From: Gnetum montanum | Lineage: Eukaryota; Streptophyta; Gnetopsida; Gnetales; Gnetaceae | Assembly (NCBI GenBank): GCA_015680685.1 | Contig: MNCI01024031.1 | Location: forward strand, 428,327-492,326 | Length of the DNA: 64,000 nucleotides | Reading direction: 5' to 3' | In this document: one piece after another, positions 1 through 10,874 of the stretch | How the letters are laid out: every line of letters begins with the position of its first letter | Position numbering within the stretch: position 1 is the first letter of the stretch | Translations under genes and position numbers: made by a program | The notes under the pieces: generated by a model | Database searches by the model: none | What the model was told of the DNA's origin: nothing | The model's input: only the letters and a program-made list of their open reading frames with translations

Positions 1-136
1 GATGGGAAGACAGCGAACTACGACCTAAGGCTAACTATCTAGGTGCCACAACTAGTCCATCTGCGGAGTTCGACTGGATTGCATATGTGATGCTCGTTTC
101 GTATGGTTGAGTGTAGGGGTACCTCGCCACTCATCA
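1..136 (+). mobile_element. LTR fragment, Athila-like subfamily, cut by window edge
   Basis: The stretch ends in GCCACTCATCA, the reverse complement of the TGATGAGTGGC terminus seen in the other LTRs. The text before it matches the outer part of those LTRs in reverse: GGTACCTC, CCATACGA-like and TCGAACTCC-like words. It therefore belongs to an element in plus orientation, opposite to most of its neighbours. No primer site or polypurine tract adjoins the terminus, so it may be a solo LTR or a truncated copy. Confidence 0.75.
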
Positions 137-809
137 ATTATGAAGAACTATTTGGAAACTATCTGAATCAATAACACGTGTTTGTGATACCTTAGGAACA
201 AATATTTGTTTCCCCCTAGTCATTAAAGAATTTTTTGAAATTGATTTAACTATAACATTTGTTGAATAGCAATAAAAAAGGGTGGAGTAACCATTAAAAT
301 ATTAGTAGAAAAAATTATTTCAAGATTTGCAACATCTATAGAAAAAACCTTAGCAAGATCTACAACATTTGTAGAAGAAACCTTACTAGTGTTTGTAGTA
401 GCTTTGTGTTAACATGCTAGTGTAGCTTTTTATTACAACATAAAAGGACATGAATCAAACATATGACCCTCTAGATGATAGTAATGACATGATTTTAACA
501 GATTGTAATAAATAACCTTGTACACATAATTAATTTCACCAACACATAAGAGAATTTCTCACTTANATAACGCTACTCCTGATGGCAATGGAAAATAATA
601 TTAACTAATCTANATAAAAGCTACTAATTGTAGCTAGGGACTTAAAATGCTTGATTGGCCCAATTCAAGAGACAATATCCCTTTTAACTTTTTTAAAACT
701 CAATGGAATATTCTATAAGTCAACAAAACAAGGAATCCTGCAAAATTCAAGAGATGCTAAATTAAAAGAGGGAGTCCATTTTTAAATAATTAATAGAGCA
801 TGATGATGA
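137..809. other. AT-rich spacer, no gene seen
   Basis: AT-rich sequence with two ambiguous bases (566, 613). Around 300-400 there are three imperfect copies of a word like 'acatttgtagaagaaacctta'-type text. No supported coding region, RNA gene or element end was found. Confidence 0.5.
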
Positions 810-1171
810 TTAAAAATACCAATATCAAGTACCTTAGAAACTATTTTCAAAGTAATAAATTTCACTAATAAATTGAGTTTTATAGATAATGTGCATGGAC
901 AACATCAAATCGTTGATATTTCCAAACTAGATTTAAATAACTTAAAACACTTGAAGAATGAGGTAAATAGCCTAGAATTTGCACAAAAAAATACATTCCA
1001 GAAATTTCCTAAGCAATTGATTCATATAAATCATCAAATAACTCATAGAATGGCAAAGAATTGATGGATTTGCTTGAAGGAGCACTTACTGAATTACATG
1101 TACTTCCAAATAGATTCACTAGAGAAATATTAGATCCACTAAAAAAATTGGATTTTCTAGAGAAATATTGA
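810..1171 (+). pseudogene. Unrecognised exon-like fragment with one frame change
   Basis: The frame is open from 810 to about 1060 and continues, after a one-base frame change near 1058-1061, in the next frame to a stop at 1169-1171. Together this gives about 119 codons. The composition looks protein-like: charged and leucine-rich, with words such as DISKLDLNNLKHLKNE and LMDLLEGALTELHVLPNR. It ends 19 bases before the outer retrotransposon LTR, so that insertion may have interrupted an exon. The family is not recognised. It could instead be an old element ORF. Confidence 0.3.
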
Positions 1172-1190
1172 ATACATAGAAAAAAGATGA

Positions 1191-1894
1191 TGATGAGCAG
1201 CGACGTACCCCTACGCTGAACCATACGAATATGAACATTTCACACATGATTTGGTCAAATTCTAAGAACTAAGTGCTTATCCGCCCTTATGGAACAAGGA
1301 TGGGTTGGTTAATCGTTGTCTTCCCAAGCTTACCTGTATATCATGATTGTATGGTTAAGTAAGCTTGAGGCATATGATTGTTATAGCTTTTATGTTTTTA
1401 TGTCTTGTGCTAGTAGAGAAGGAGAGAGGTAACTAAGTGACTAATTTAACTTAACTACTCATTAACTAAGTTCTAACTAATCCTAACATTAGCATCCACT
1501 CCCACTTTCTGTACACATCCTAAACTAGTGCAACACTACTAGGATTACCAAACGNCCTCCTACTACAAGCACTTGGAAAATACTCTAACTTTCAAATAGA
1601 CTACAAGAGTTTCGCTACTTGACTGCTAAAAGCCTTCTTTTCCAATTGTGCGCCTAGGCACTGTATTTATAGGCTTGGGAGTAACTACTCTAATAATTAG
1701 AGTAACCGCTATAATCATTAGAATAATTGCTAGAGTAACCTCTCTAATAATTAGAATAACTACTAGAGTAACCACTAGAGTAACCACTCTAATAATTAGA
1801 ATAACTACTAGATTAATCACTAGAGTAACCACTCTAATAGTTAGAGTAATGGCTAGAGTAACCATTCTAATAATTAAAGTAATTGCTCTCATCA
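1191..1894 (-). mobile_element. 3' LTR of the outermost Athila-like element
   Basis: This copy starts TGATGAGCAG and ends CTCATCA, and is read on the minus strand. It matches the LTR at 23459 over the first roughly 360 bases, sharing ACAAGGATGGGTTGGTTAAT and the GGAGAGAGGTAACTAAGTGA region. The minus-strand TATA box (TATAAATA) lies at 1664-1671. The copy is shorter than relatives (about 700 versus 780-900 bp) because material is missing next to the ambiguous base at 1555. The polypurine tract and internal sequence follow on the right. Confidence 0.85.
1681..1885. repeat. Palindromic tandem array in U3 of the outer LTR
   Basis: About ten imperfect copies of a unit of roughly 20 bp with the near-palindromic core CTCTAATAATTAGAG fill the space between the TATA box and the LTR 5' end. 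Because the core reads almost the same on both strands, it creates spurious ORFs rich in Ile, Thr and Val on both strands. Its position is that of the LTR enhancer. Confidence 0.85.
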
Positions 1895-1902
1895 TACCCC
1901 CA
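1895..1902 (-). other. Polypurine tract of the outer element
   Basis: On the minus strand TGGGGGTA abuts the LTR 5' end. The same position in the related elements holds GGGGGTA or GGGGTA (4106, 8244, 63899). This is the expected plus-strand DNA priming site and confirms minus orientation. Confidence 0.75.
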
Positions 1903-3279
1903 CAACTGAATAAAAATTCATCCTCGAGTATAGAAAAATAGAAACAAGTTCTTTAGAAAATATTGGGAAGGTATGGGATTATTGACTAACTTACAACTGA
2001 TGGTGGAATGGGATGATAAACTCAACGTGCCTAGTAAATGGATCAATAAGCATATTGCAACATTAGTGTTCATGACCATTGTGGTGAACACTCGTACATA
2101 AATGAAATCCAACCCTTTATTTGGTAGCTTGTAGAGAAAGAGAGAGAAAGAAAATGAAGTGTGTTTTCACCAATGCTAAGATTGCACCTTCTATTATTTA
2201 TCCATAGCCAAGCCGCCAGACTTACTCCTTTTGTAAATGCTCCAGTTTCAGTCCATCACGAGTGCTTCCTCTAAGCCCAGTCCATTGTTTGTATGATCAC
2301 CATATACACACACAACACAGTCACAAATGAGCAAAGATAGATAAAACACAATGCAGTTGATACCTTGCCTCGATATGAAGCGCATTAGCTGAGTTGTGGT
2401 TATGGTAGAAACTGGTTCAGAGATTTATCATAGGTGACTACCCATGGTGTAGGGGTTAGGCAAATAGTAAAATGGAGAAAATTAAAACATTTGTGCCAGG
2501 GCCCCCCACGACTAAGAGTGAACCTCCAATAGCTATAAGATGGAAAAATATGAGGAACAAGAAAGATGAGAAAAATAACAATGACAACACCAATAAAATG
2601 GATTTCATGGATGGGGATGAAACAAGAGATGATTGATTGTAGGAAATGCTTAAGGAAAAGAACTTAACAATTGCACTAAAAAGGAATGCCAGTGGGTCCT
2701 CCCCAAAGTAGGTTCATGCCTTTTATGCCCTGACAAACCCACAAACCAAAGAGTCCGTAGGATCTAGGAATGTCATTTGGAAGCAAGAGTTAAAAACTTA
2801 CCCACAAGAATTCACCAAAGAAAAATAATGCATCAACCCAGAATGGACTAATGATGAAATCCAAAATGAGGTGGAAAATGGGAAGAAAGTTGGGGAGGAG
2901 AGAAAGGAATGGAATCCCAAGAACAAGGTTTTGTAAAGCCCCTTATGTATTTCATGGTTAAGATGACTGAGTAGAATTTCATCCCAAATCTAGACACAAA
3001 CCAACCACATTTAGTGACCTCACATCAATACACCTGGCCAATCCATCCTCTTGAAGCAACAAGAATTCCCTCATAAAGAGTGACCACCATCTCAAGGAGA
3101 GCGAGATGGAGAAGCAAGAAGTGAGAAAGGGCCTTAGTTAGAGGGAACCTTCAGGCATGGGTAACATGTCTTTCTAGTTTCATAACCAGTGCTTGTAGCC
3201 CATATTTCTTTATTATGTCTAAGGGGTGTGCTTTGAATTCTCACTTTTCTCTTTTTTGTTTCTTGTGTGAGAACCACAC
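1903..3279 (-). mobile_element. 3' internal region of the outer element (non-coding, split)
   Basis: This matches the post-pol segments at 4115-5395, 8253-9590 and 53494-54795, for example AGGTATGGGATTATTGACT and the later GAGAACCACAC. In Athila elements this stretch would carry an env-like ORF, but only short broken frames remain. It is cut at 3279 by the second element and resumes at 17009. The five bases CACAC at 3275-3279 are the left target-site duplication. Confidence 0.8.
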
Positions 3280-4105
3280 TGATGAGTGGCAAGGTACCCC
3301 TACACTCAACCATATGAATAAGAGCGTCTCACATGTGATCCGGTCGAACTCCAAGGACTAAGTGCTTACACGCCTTAATGGAACACTTAAGGTTAATCAA
3401 TCATTGTCTTCCCAAGCTTACTTGTATTTTCATGGTTGTATGGTTGAGTAAGCTTGAGGTATATGATTTTTATATCTTTTATCTTTTTAATATCTTATGC
3501 TAATAGGGGAAGGTGAAGAGAACTAAGTGACTAACTTTCATTAACTATTTACTATCTAAGTTCTAATTGTCCTAACACCAGTATCCATTCCCACTTACTG
3601 CACACACCCTGAACCAATGCAACACTGCTAGGATTACCAAAAGCTATTCGTTACTAGGTTAACAAGCATTGCACACATGCTTGAAGCAATCATACTGAGT
3701 GTACTTAACTAGGAGAGTCAAGGGTTGAGAGAGATTAATTAACTAGGAAAGCAATTAAACAGTCAATAATAATTAATTACTATTTAGCTTAGTCCATATG
3801 CTACAAGGCTTATCAGAAATTTCGTCTTCATTGCCATACACAAATGTGTGCTCAGGTACAATCTACTCAAATAAAGATCTATTCACTTTAAGACTCCTAC
3901 TACAGGCACATGGAAATTATTCTAACTCTGGAATGGTAAAATTGCAAGAGTTTAGCTAAGGGTCTAAGTCTAAGTGCCTAGAACAGGGAAAGCTACCTCT
4001 TATTTATAGACATTGCGGTGGGCCACGATATCACGTACACAATATCGTGGGGGCAAACACAATATCGTGGATGTGATATTGCATATGTGATATCACGACG
4101 CATCA
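3280..4105 (-). mobile_element. 3' LTR of the second-level element
   Basis: TGATGAGTGGC...CATCA, 826 bp, minus orientation. The TATA box lies at 4001-4009. The U3 from about 4018 to 4105 is a run of CGATATCG-type palindromes, for example CACGATATCACG and CAATATCGTG. The polypurine tract ATGGGGGTA follows at 4106-4114. Confidence 0.9.
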
Positions 4106-4114
4106 TACCCCCAT

Positions 4115-5930
4115 GACTAAATGAAAACTCCTCCTCAAGTTTCTTACAAAATTTTGGGAAGGTATGGGATTATTGACTTAAATGACACTAATGGTGAATG
4201 GGGTGACATGTGAATAGATCATCATTACAACACATGACAGCATTAGTGTTTATGATAACAAGAGTGAACACTATACACATTTGACATCCAGCCTTATTTG
4301 GTAGCTGAGAGAGAAGAGAGAGAAAATAAAAAGATGTGTTGCTATCGATGCCAAGATTGCCCCTTTTGTTGTCCATCCATCAGTGCCTCATCAATCTCGT
4401 TCCTTGTATAAGAATTCTAACACCAGTTCATTCTAAGTGTTCCCTCCAGATCTAATCCATTGTTGTATGATTGCCATTTGCACACACAACATAGTTTTAT
4501 ATTAGCAAAGATAAATGAATCACAATGCAGTTGATACCTTACCTCGGTGTAAGGTCCATTGGCTGAGTTGTGATATGGCTAATGCGGATTTTGGAGATAT
4601 AACACCGGTGACTACCCAAGGTGTAGTGGTTAAGAGAAAATCAAAAAAATTGGACCAGGACCCCCATGATTGAGAGTGAACCTCCGGTAGCGAGATAATG
4701 AAAAAAGATAAGGAATAAGAAAGATGGAGAAAAATAAACAACTGTGACGCCAATGAAATGGATGTTAGAGATGGAAATAAACAAAATAAATGGTGATTGT
4801 GAAAATGTTTAAGGGAAAGAAGTTAACTAATGCACCAAATAGGAATGCCAATGGGTCCTCCCCAAAGTAGGCTCATGCCCTTAATGCCCTGGCAGTCCCA
4901 CATTCAAAGAGTCCGTAAGCTCTAAAAATGCCATTTGGAAACAAGAGTTAAAGTCTTAACCATAAGAATTTACCAAAAAAGAAAACAATGCATCAACTAA
5001 AATATGAATTATTGATACAACTGGCAATGAGGTGAAAAATGAAGAAATAATGATGGAAAGAAGAAAATGGAATGGAGTCTCAAGAACAAGGTGGTGTACA
5101 ACCCCTTATGGATTAATTGGTTAATGTGACTTAGTGGATCTCATTCCAAATCCAACCTCAAATAATCCACATCCAAAGACTTCGCATTAATACATTTGGC
5201 CAATTCATCCACTTGAAGTAACGAGAATCCTTTCGCCAAAATGTCACCACCATTTTGACGAAACGTGAGAGGGCCTTAGTTAGAGGGAACATGTTTGTTT
5301 AGTTCCATAACTAGTGCTTGTAGCTCTGATGCTTATTTCGTATAAGGGGTGTGCTTTGAATTCTCACTATTTGTTTTCCCATGAGAACCACACCATGTAA
5401 AGACTTATTATTTTTATTAGCTTAGGTTCCTGATAATGGAGCAACATCAGAATGGTAAGGAAAACCCAAGAAGAAAAACATCCAAGCACCCAAGAGAATG
5501 GTTAGCAAAAATGCATCAAATCCCCTTGAAGTTACACCCTTTTTAATCCTTGAGTCCTTCCTTAGTTTAAGAAATGCATAGTCACCAATTTGTTGATAGT
5601 TTTATTATTAAAAGAAAGGGACTGTATAGCTCCAAGCCAAGAAAGACCATAGAAATTTATGGATGCATGGATGATGTGGACTCATTGCCTATTATATCAA
5701 AAGACCATACCTTAGTATCAACATTATAACTCAAAGGTAAAAACCAAACATTAGCAACTAATAGAATATAGTTCATACCATCATCAGGAGCACTTATTAG
5801 GTGACAAACCTAATAAAATAAGTAAACACACTAATAAATAAAAAAGTACGAACAATGTTGTAAAACAAAAAATGAGAAAAGTTAAAGAAATTTGTAGAAA
5901 AAAAATGTGTAAAACAAGAAGCTTAAAAAG
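4115..5930 (-). mobile_element. 3' non-coding internal region of the second element
   Basis: Collinear with 8253-10130 of the third element and 53494-55440 of the fourth. Shared landmarks include the 'AATGCCATTTGGAA' region, the GTGTGCTTTGAATTCTCAC word near 5350 and the AAGTCACACCC-type word near 5530. No long reading frame survives. Any env-like gene once present is gone. Confidence 0.75.
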
Positions 5931-6099
5931 GAACTGAGGAACTCAAATGATTAGCACAGGTGGCCATCTCCCCCATGACTATGTTGAAAGGAGGAGATTT
6001 GAAATAATGAGCAAGGTTGTGCTTTCTCCGATGAGTTATGTGCATTGACCATTCTAGATTCATGGTAAGGTTTGGTCGGTTGCTCATTAACTAGTAATC

Positions 6100-6135
6100 T
6101 TTTATCGAAGCGCTTGTTTGAAGTTTATAGAAATT
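6100..6135 (-). other. Pol deletion junction of the second element
   Basis: To the left the sequence matches the integrase C-terminal/post-pol side of the outer element (about 17550-17735). To the right it matches the region upstream of protease (about 20038 onward, TTTCCAACTTCCCCTA). Roughly 2.3 kb covering RT, RNase H and integrase is therefore absent. The third element has the same join near 10310. Confidence 0.75.
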
Positions 6136-7065
6136 TCCAACTTTCCCCTATTGATTTTTTTAGGTTAAGGTTTGGAAGTTGGTGAAACTCTTGCTCCAAC
6201 ACATCTATGCATTCAACGTGGGCGTAAGTGGTTTCCCCAGTTAGTTCCGTGCACGTTGGTGAGTTGCTCTCTTGATCAGCTATCAACCACTGGGTATCTT
6301 CTTGTTGTGTGGTTGCTATATACATGCACTTTTGTATGTTGATTTCTTGTGCACACTGGTTGCATGCAGGAAATGCTAAACATTCCTTTATACAATCACA
6401 CCTATATCACTGTATGTGATGCATGGAACTTTCTTCTTCTCAATCTTCCCAAAAGTATTTTCCTTAAATATTTCCAGGGAAAGATCCTAGATTCCTAAGC
6501 ATGCGTTTATGGTACTTAGCCATGCTCTTTCCATTATTATTGGGAAGTCCCCTTTGTCATTATTTACTTGTATCACTAGGAAATTAGCTAGGTATGACCA
6601 CCCACACACAGTGATAACGATGCCCTCCACCAGTCCCAAGGGAATAGTGATGGACTGGTTAGCCAGCTCTAAGTGAATATTGCTCTTCTTTAGTGGAGGT
6701 AGGTTCCAGGCTTTATACATCTCTTATGATATTAAGTTGGCTCTGGAACCTAAGTCCAAAAGAGCTTTACATGGTTCATTCCCAGTGACTTGGAGATAGA
6801 TTAAAGGACTTTCAGGGTTAGAGAATTTTGTAGGAAGGTGGCCCTTCTTAATCCAGTTAGTAACAACATGTGTTAACATAACTATGTATGTTGAGCTCTG
6901 TTTTTGGTTTGAAGGGAGCTCTGAAGCCTTATTTAATGGAGAAGTCTTTAGAGGCTCAACTACTTGTGGTTGTGAGAGCTTGGTTGGACTGTTGGTTCTG
7001 AAGAAAGGTCTTCTCTTTGTATAGTTGTCAGAACTAGCAGTGGGTTGAAGGTTCACAGCTCTCAT
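6136..7065 (-). pseudogene. Decayed aspartic protease (retropepsin) and gag C-terminus
   Basis: On the minus strand, 7065-6724 carries the gag/protease boundary and ends with ALLDLGSRANLIS. After one stop codon (TAA where the outer copy has CAA), 6720-6487 continues with GLVEGIVITVCGWSYLANF and then a degraded ILGRP-like box, IIMERAWLST. This is the retropepsin layout of Athila/Tat elements. The active-site triad D-[ST]-G reads DLG, which is expected to be inactive. In an intact element the enzyme would cut the Gag-Pol polyprotein. The residual 6325-6125 frame is the linker before RT. Confidence 0.8.
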
Positions 7066-7445
7066 AGTATTGCGTTGCTATGGTTGAGTGAGGAGTTCCC
7101 CTTGCATTGCTGGAGTAGATGGTAATTGAGCTATTGGTGTGAGAGTTACGGATGGGTTTGAAGGATGGTATGTCTATGGGTTGTCTCTCCTAGGAGAAGG
7201 AGTCCTATAATACTCCCAAGGTTGGTAGTGATGTTGTGATGTCATGTGATCAACAGAGTCATGTGGAGAGATTGGCTGCTGCATGTAGTAGCCATATGAA
7301 TTCGATTGCCAATAAGGGTATTGTTGCCTTGTCGGTGGCATTTCCCATGACTGTGGGTATTGCCACTATTGATGTTGCTTAATAGGTTGTTGTGGAGTTC
7401 CACTTGGATAATACGTTAAAGGTTGGTGGAATTGCCTTGGGTTAC
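7066..7445 (-). pseudogene. Middle part of gag, second element, left of the nested insertion
   Basis: Pro/Gln-rich linker sequence collinear with 10789-11164 of the third element. It breaks at GGGTTAC (7445) where the third element begins, and the remaining gag continues at 14102 with CTTGGGGATAAGG. Stops and frame changes are frequent. The five bases GTTAC at 7441-7445 are the left target-site duplication of the third element. Confidence 0.75.
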
Positions 7446-8243
7446 TGATGAGTGGCAAGGTACCCCTACACTCAACCATATGAATACGAGCGTCTCATGC
7501 ATGATCCGGTCGAACTCCAAGGACTAAGTGCTTGCATGCCCTAATGGAACACTTAAGGTTAATCAATCATTGTCTTTCCAAACTTACTTGTATTGTCATG
7601 GTTGTATGGTTAAGTAAGCTTGAGGTATATGATTTTTATATCTTTTATCTTTTTAACATCTTATGCTAATAAGGGAAGGTGAAGAGAACTAAGTGACTAA
7701 CTTTCATTAACTATTCAATAATTAAGTTCTAATTTTCCTAACACCAGTATCCGTTTCCACTTGCCACACATACCCTAAACCACTGTAATGCTACTAGGAT
7801 TACCAAATGCTACTCGTTACTAGGTTACCAAGCATTACACACATGCTCGAAGTGATTGTACTAAATGCACTTAACTAAGAGAGTCAAGGGTTGAGAGAGA
7901 TTAATTATCTAGGAAAGCATTTAAACATTTAACAATAATTAATTCCTATTTAACTTAGTCCACATGCTACAAGGTTTATCTCAAAGTTTGTCTTTATTTC
8001 TGTACACAAATGTGTGCTCAGGTACAATTTTCTCGAATAAAGATCCATTCAATTTAAGACTCCTACTACGAGAACATGGAAGCTATTTTAACTCTAGAAT
8101 GGTAAAACTACTATAGTTTAGCTAAGGGTCTAAGTCTAAGTGTCTAAAATAGGGAAAGCCACCTCTTATTTATAGACTTTGCAACGGGACGCGATATCGC
8201 GGGGGAGGATGCGATATTGCGTAAGCAATATCACAGCTTATCA
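7446..8243 (-). mobile_element. 3' LTR of the innermost element
   Basis: TGATGAGTGGC...TTATCA, 798 bp. TATA box at 8168-8175 on the minus strand. The short U3 (about 8186-8243) contains GCGATATCGCG-type palindromes. Polypurine tract ATGGGGGTA at 8244-8252. Confidence 0.9.
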
Positions 8244-8252
8244 TACCCCCAT

Positions 8253-10310
8253 GACTGAATAAAAACTTGTCCTCGACTTTCTTACAAAATATTGGAAAGG
8301 TATGGGATTATTGACTTGAATGAAACTAATGGTGAATCGGGTGACATGTAAATGGATCATCATTACAACACATGACAAAATTAGTGTCCATGACAACAAG
8401 AGTGAACACTATACACATTTGATATCTAGCCTTATTTGGTAGCTGAGACAAAAGAGAGAGAGAGAAAAAAAGAAGAAGAAGTCTTTTGCTACCAATGCTA
8501 GGATTTCACCTTCCATTATCCATCCAAAACCATACTATCGATCTTGTTCCTTGCATAATTGCTTCAACACCAATCCATTCCAAGTGTTCCCTCTAGATCT
8601 AATCCATTGTTGTATGATTACCATCTGCACACACAACATAGTCTTATATTAGCAAGGGTAAATGAATCACAATGCAGTTGATACCTTGCCTCAGTGTAAG
8701 GTCCATTGGCTGAGTTGTGATATGCTTGATGCGGATTTTGGAGATATAACACTGGTGACTACCCAAGGTGTAGGGGTTAAGAGAAAATTGAAAAAATTGG
8801 ACTAGGACCCCCATGATTGAGAGCAAACCTTTGGTAGCAGGAGAATGGAAAAAGATAAGGAATTAGAAAGATGGAGAAAAAGAAACAACAACAATGCCAA
8901 TAAAATGGATGTCAAGGATGGAAATAAACAAAATAAAATTTGATTACAAAAATTTTTAAGGGAAAGAAATTAACTAATGCACCAAATAGGAATGTCAGTG
9001 GGTCCTCCCCAAAGCAGGCTCATGCCCTTAATGCCTTGACAATCCCACATTGAAAGAGTCTGTAGGCTCTAGAAATGTCATTTGGAAGAAAGAGTTAAAG
9101 TCTTAACCACAAGAATTTACCAAAAAGAAAACAATGTATCAACCAAAATATGGATTATTGGTACAATCGTCAATGAGGTGAGAAATGGAGAAAGAAGGAT
9201 GAAAAGAAGAGAATGGAATGGAGTCTCAAGAATAAGGTGGTGCACAGCCCCTTGTGTATTAATGGTTAATGTGACTTAGTAGATCTCATTCCAAATCTAG
9301 CCTCAAACCAACCACATCTACTGACTTCACATTAATACATTCAGCCAATCCATCCACCTGAAGTAACATGAATGCCTCCGTCAAAGAGTCATCACCATTC
9401 CGACGAAATGAAAAAGGAGAAAGTAGGAAGTGAGAAAGGGCCTTAGTTAGAGGGGACATGTTTGTTTAGTTCCATAACCAATGCTTGTAGCCTAGATGAT
9501 TATTTCATCTAAGGTGTGTGCTTTGAATTCTCACTTTCTCTTTCTTCTTCTTTTTTGTGTGTGTTTTGCATGAGAACCACACCATGCAAAGACTTATTAT
9601 TTTTATTAGCTTAGCTTCCTGATACTGGAGCAGCATCAAAATGTTAAGGAAAACTCAAGAAGGAAACATCCAAGCACCCAAGAGAATGGCTAGCACAAAT
9701 GCATCAAAGCCCCTTGAAGTCACACCCTTTTCAATTCTTGAGTCCTTCCTTATTTTGAGAAATGCCCAGTCACTGATTCATTGATAGTTCTTATTATTTA
9801 AGAAAAGGAACTGTACACTTCTAAGCCAACAGAGACCATAGAAATTCATGGATGTATGGATGACGTGGACTCATTTCCTATTATATCAAAAGAACCATAT
9901 CTTAGTATCAACATTATAACTTAAAGGTAAAAACAAAACATTAGCAATCAATGGAATACAATTCATACCATCTTCGGGATCACTTATTAGATGCGAAACT
10001 TAATGAAATAGATAAACACACTAATAAATGAAAAAGTATGAACGATGTTGTAAAACAAAAATGAGAAAAGTTAAAGAAATTTGTAAAACAAATACGTGTA
10101 AAACAAAAACTTAAAAAGGAACTGAGGGCCTTGATTGATCAGCATAGGTGGCCATCTCCCCCATGACTGAGTTGAAAGGAGGAGATCTGAAATAATGAGC
10201 GAGGTCATCCTCTCTCAGAGGTACTATGTGCATTGGCCGTTCTAGATTCATGATAAGGTTTGGTCTGTTGCACATCAACTAGTATTCTCCTATCGGAGCA
10301 TTTGTTTGAA
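8253..10310 (-). mobile_element. 3' non-coding internal region of the innermost element
   Basis: Matches 4115-6100 of the second element along its length. No significant coding frame. It ends at the same pol deletion junction (about 10310-10325), where TTTGAATTTTTTAGAAG leads directly into the pre-protease sequence. Confidence 0.75.
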
Positions 10311-10489
10311 TTTTTTAGAAGTTTCTAACTTCCCCCAATTGATGTTTTCAGGTTAAGGGTTGGGAGTTGGTTACACACTTACTCTAGTGCATCTATGCCT
10401 TCTACGTGGGCACAAGTTGGTCCCCCAGTTAGTTCCATGCACATTGGTGAGTTTCTCTCTTGATTACCTATCAACCACTAGGTGTCTTC

Positions 10490-10790
10490 TTGTTGTGTTG
10501 TTGCCTGGGAACTTGGAGATAGATTAAAGGACTTCTAGGATCAGAGAATTTCCTAGGAAGGTGGCCCTCCTTAATCTAGTCAGTTACGACATGTGTTAAC
10601 ATAATCGTGTGCGTTGAGCTCTGTTTTTGGTTTGAAGGGGGCTCCGAAGCCTTGTTTGATGGAGAAACATTCAGAGGCTCAACCACTTGTGGTTTTGAGA
10701 GCTTGTTTGGACTACTGGTTCTGAAGAAATTTCTTCTCTTTGTATGGTTGTTAGAACTAGCATCAGGTTGAAGGTTCATAGCTCTCACAG
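10490..10790 (-). pseudogene. Gag/protease boundary with protease core deleted
   Basis: At about 10500 the pre-protease linker (TTGTTGTGTTGTTGCC) joins directly to GGGAACTTGGAGATAGA. This skips the sequence corresponding to 6321-6780 of the second element, which holds the retropepsin flap and ILG box. The frame 10788-10576 is the conserved gag C-terminal segment (HTKRRNFFRTSSPNKLS). This copy therefore could not encode its own protease. Confidence 0.7.
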
Positions 10791-10874
10791 AAATGTGTTG
10801 CTACGGTTGAGTGGGGAGTTCCCCATACATCATTGGAGTGGGTGGTAATGGAGATATCAGTGTGAGAGTTGTAG

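Noticed and set aside
1626-1941. Opposite-strand ORFs rich in Ile, Thr and Val
   Set aside because: They run through the near-palindromic U3 array, which reads alike on both strands.
1903-5930. env-like gene expected after pol in Athila elements
   Set aside because: No frame of useful length and no signal peptide or membrane pattern survive in any of the four copies.
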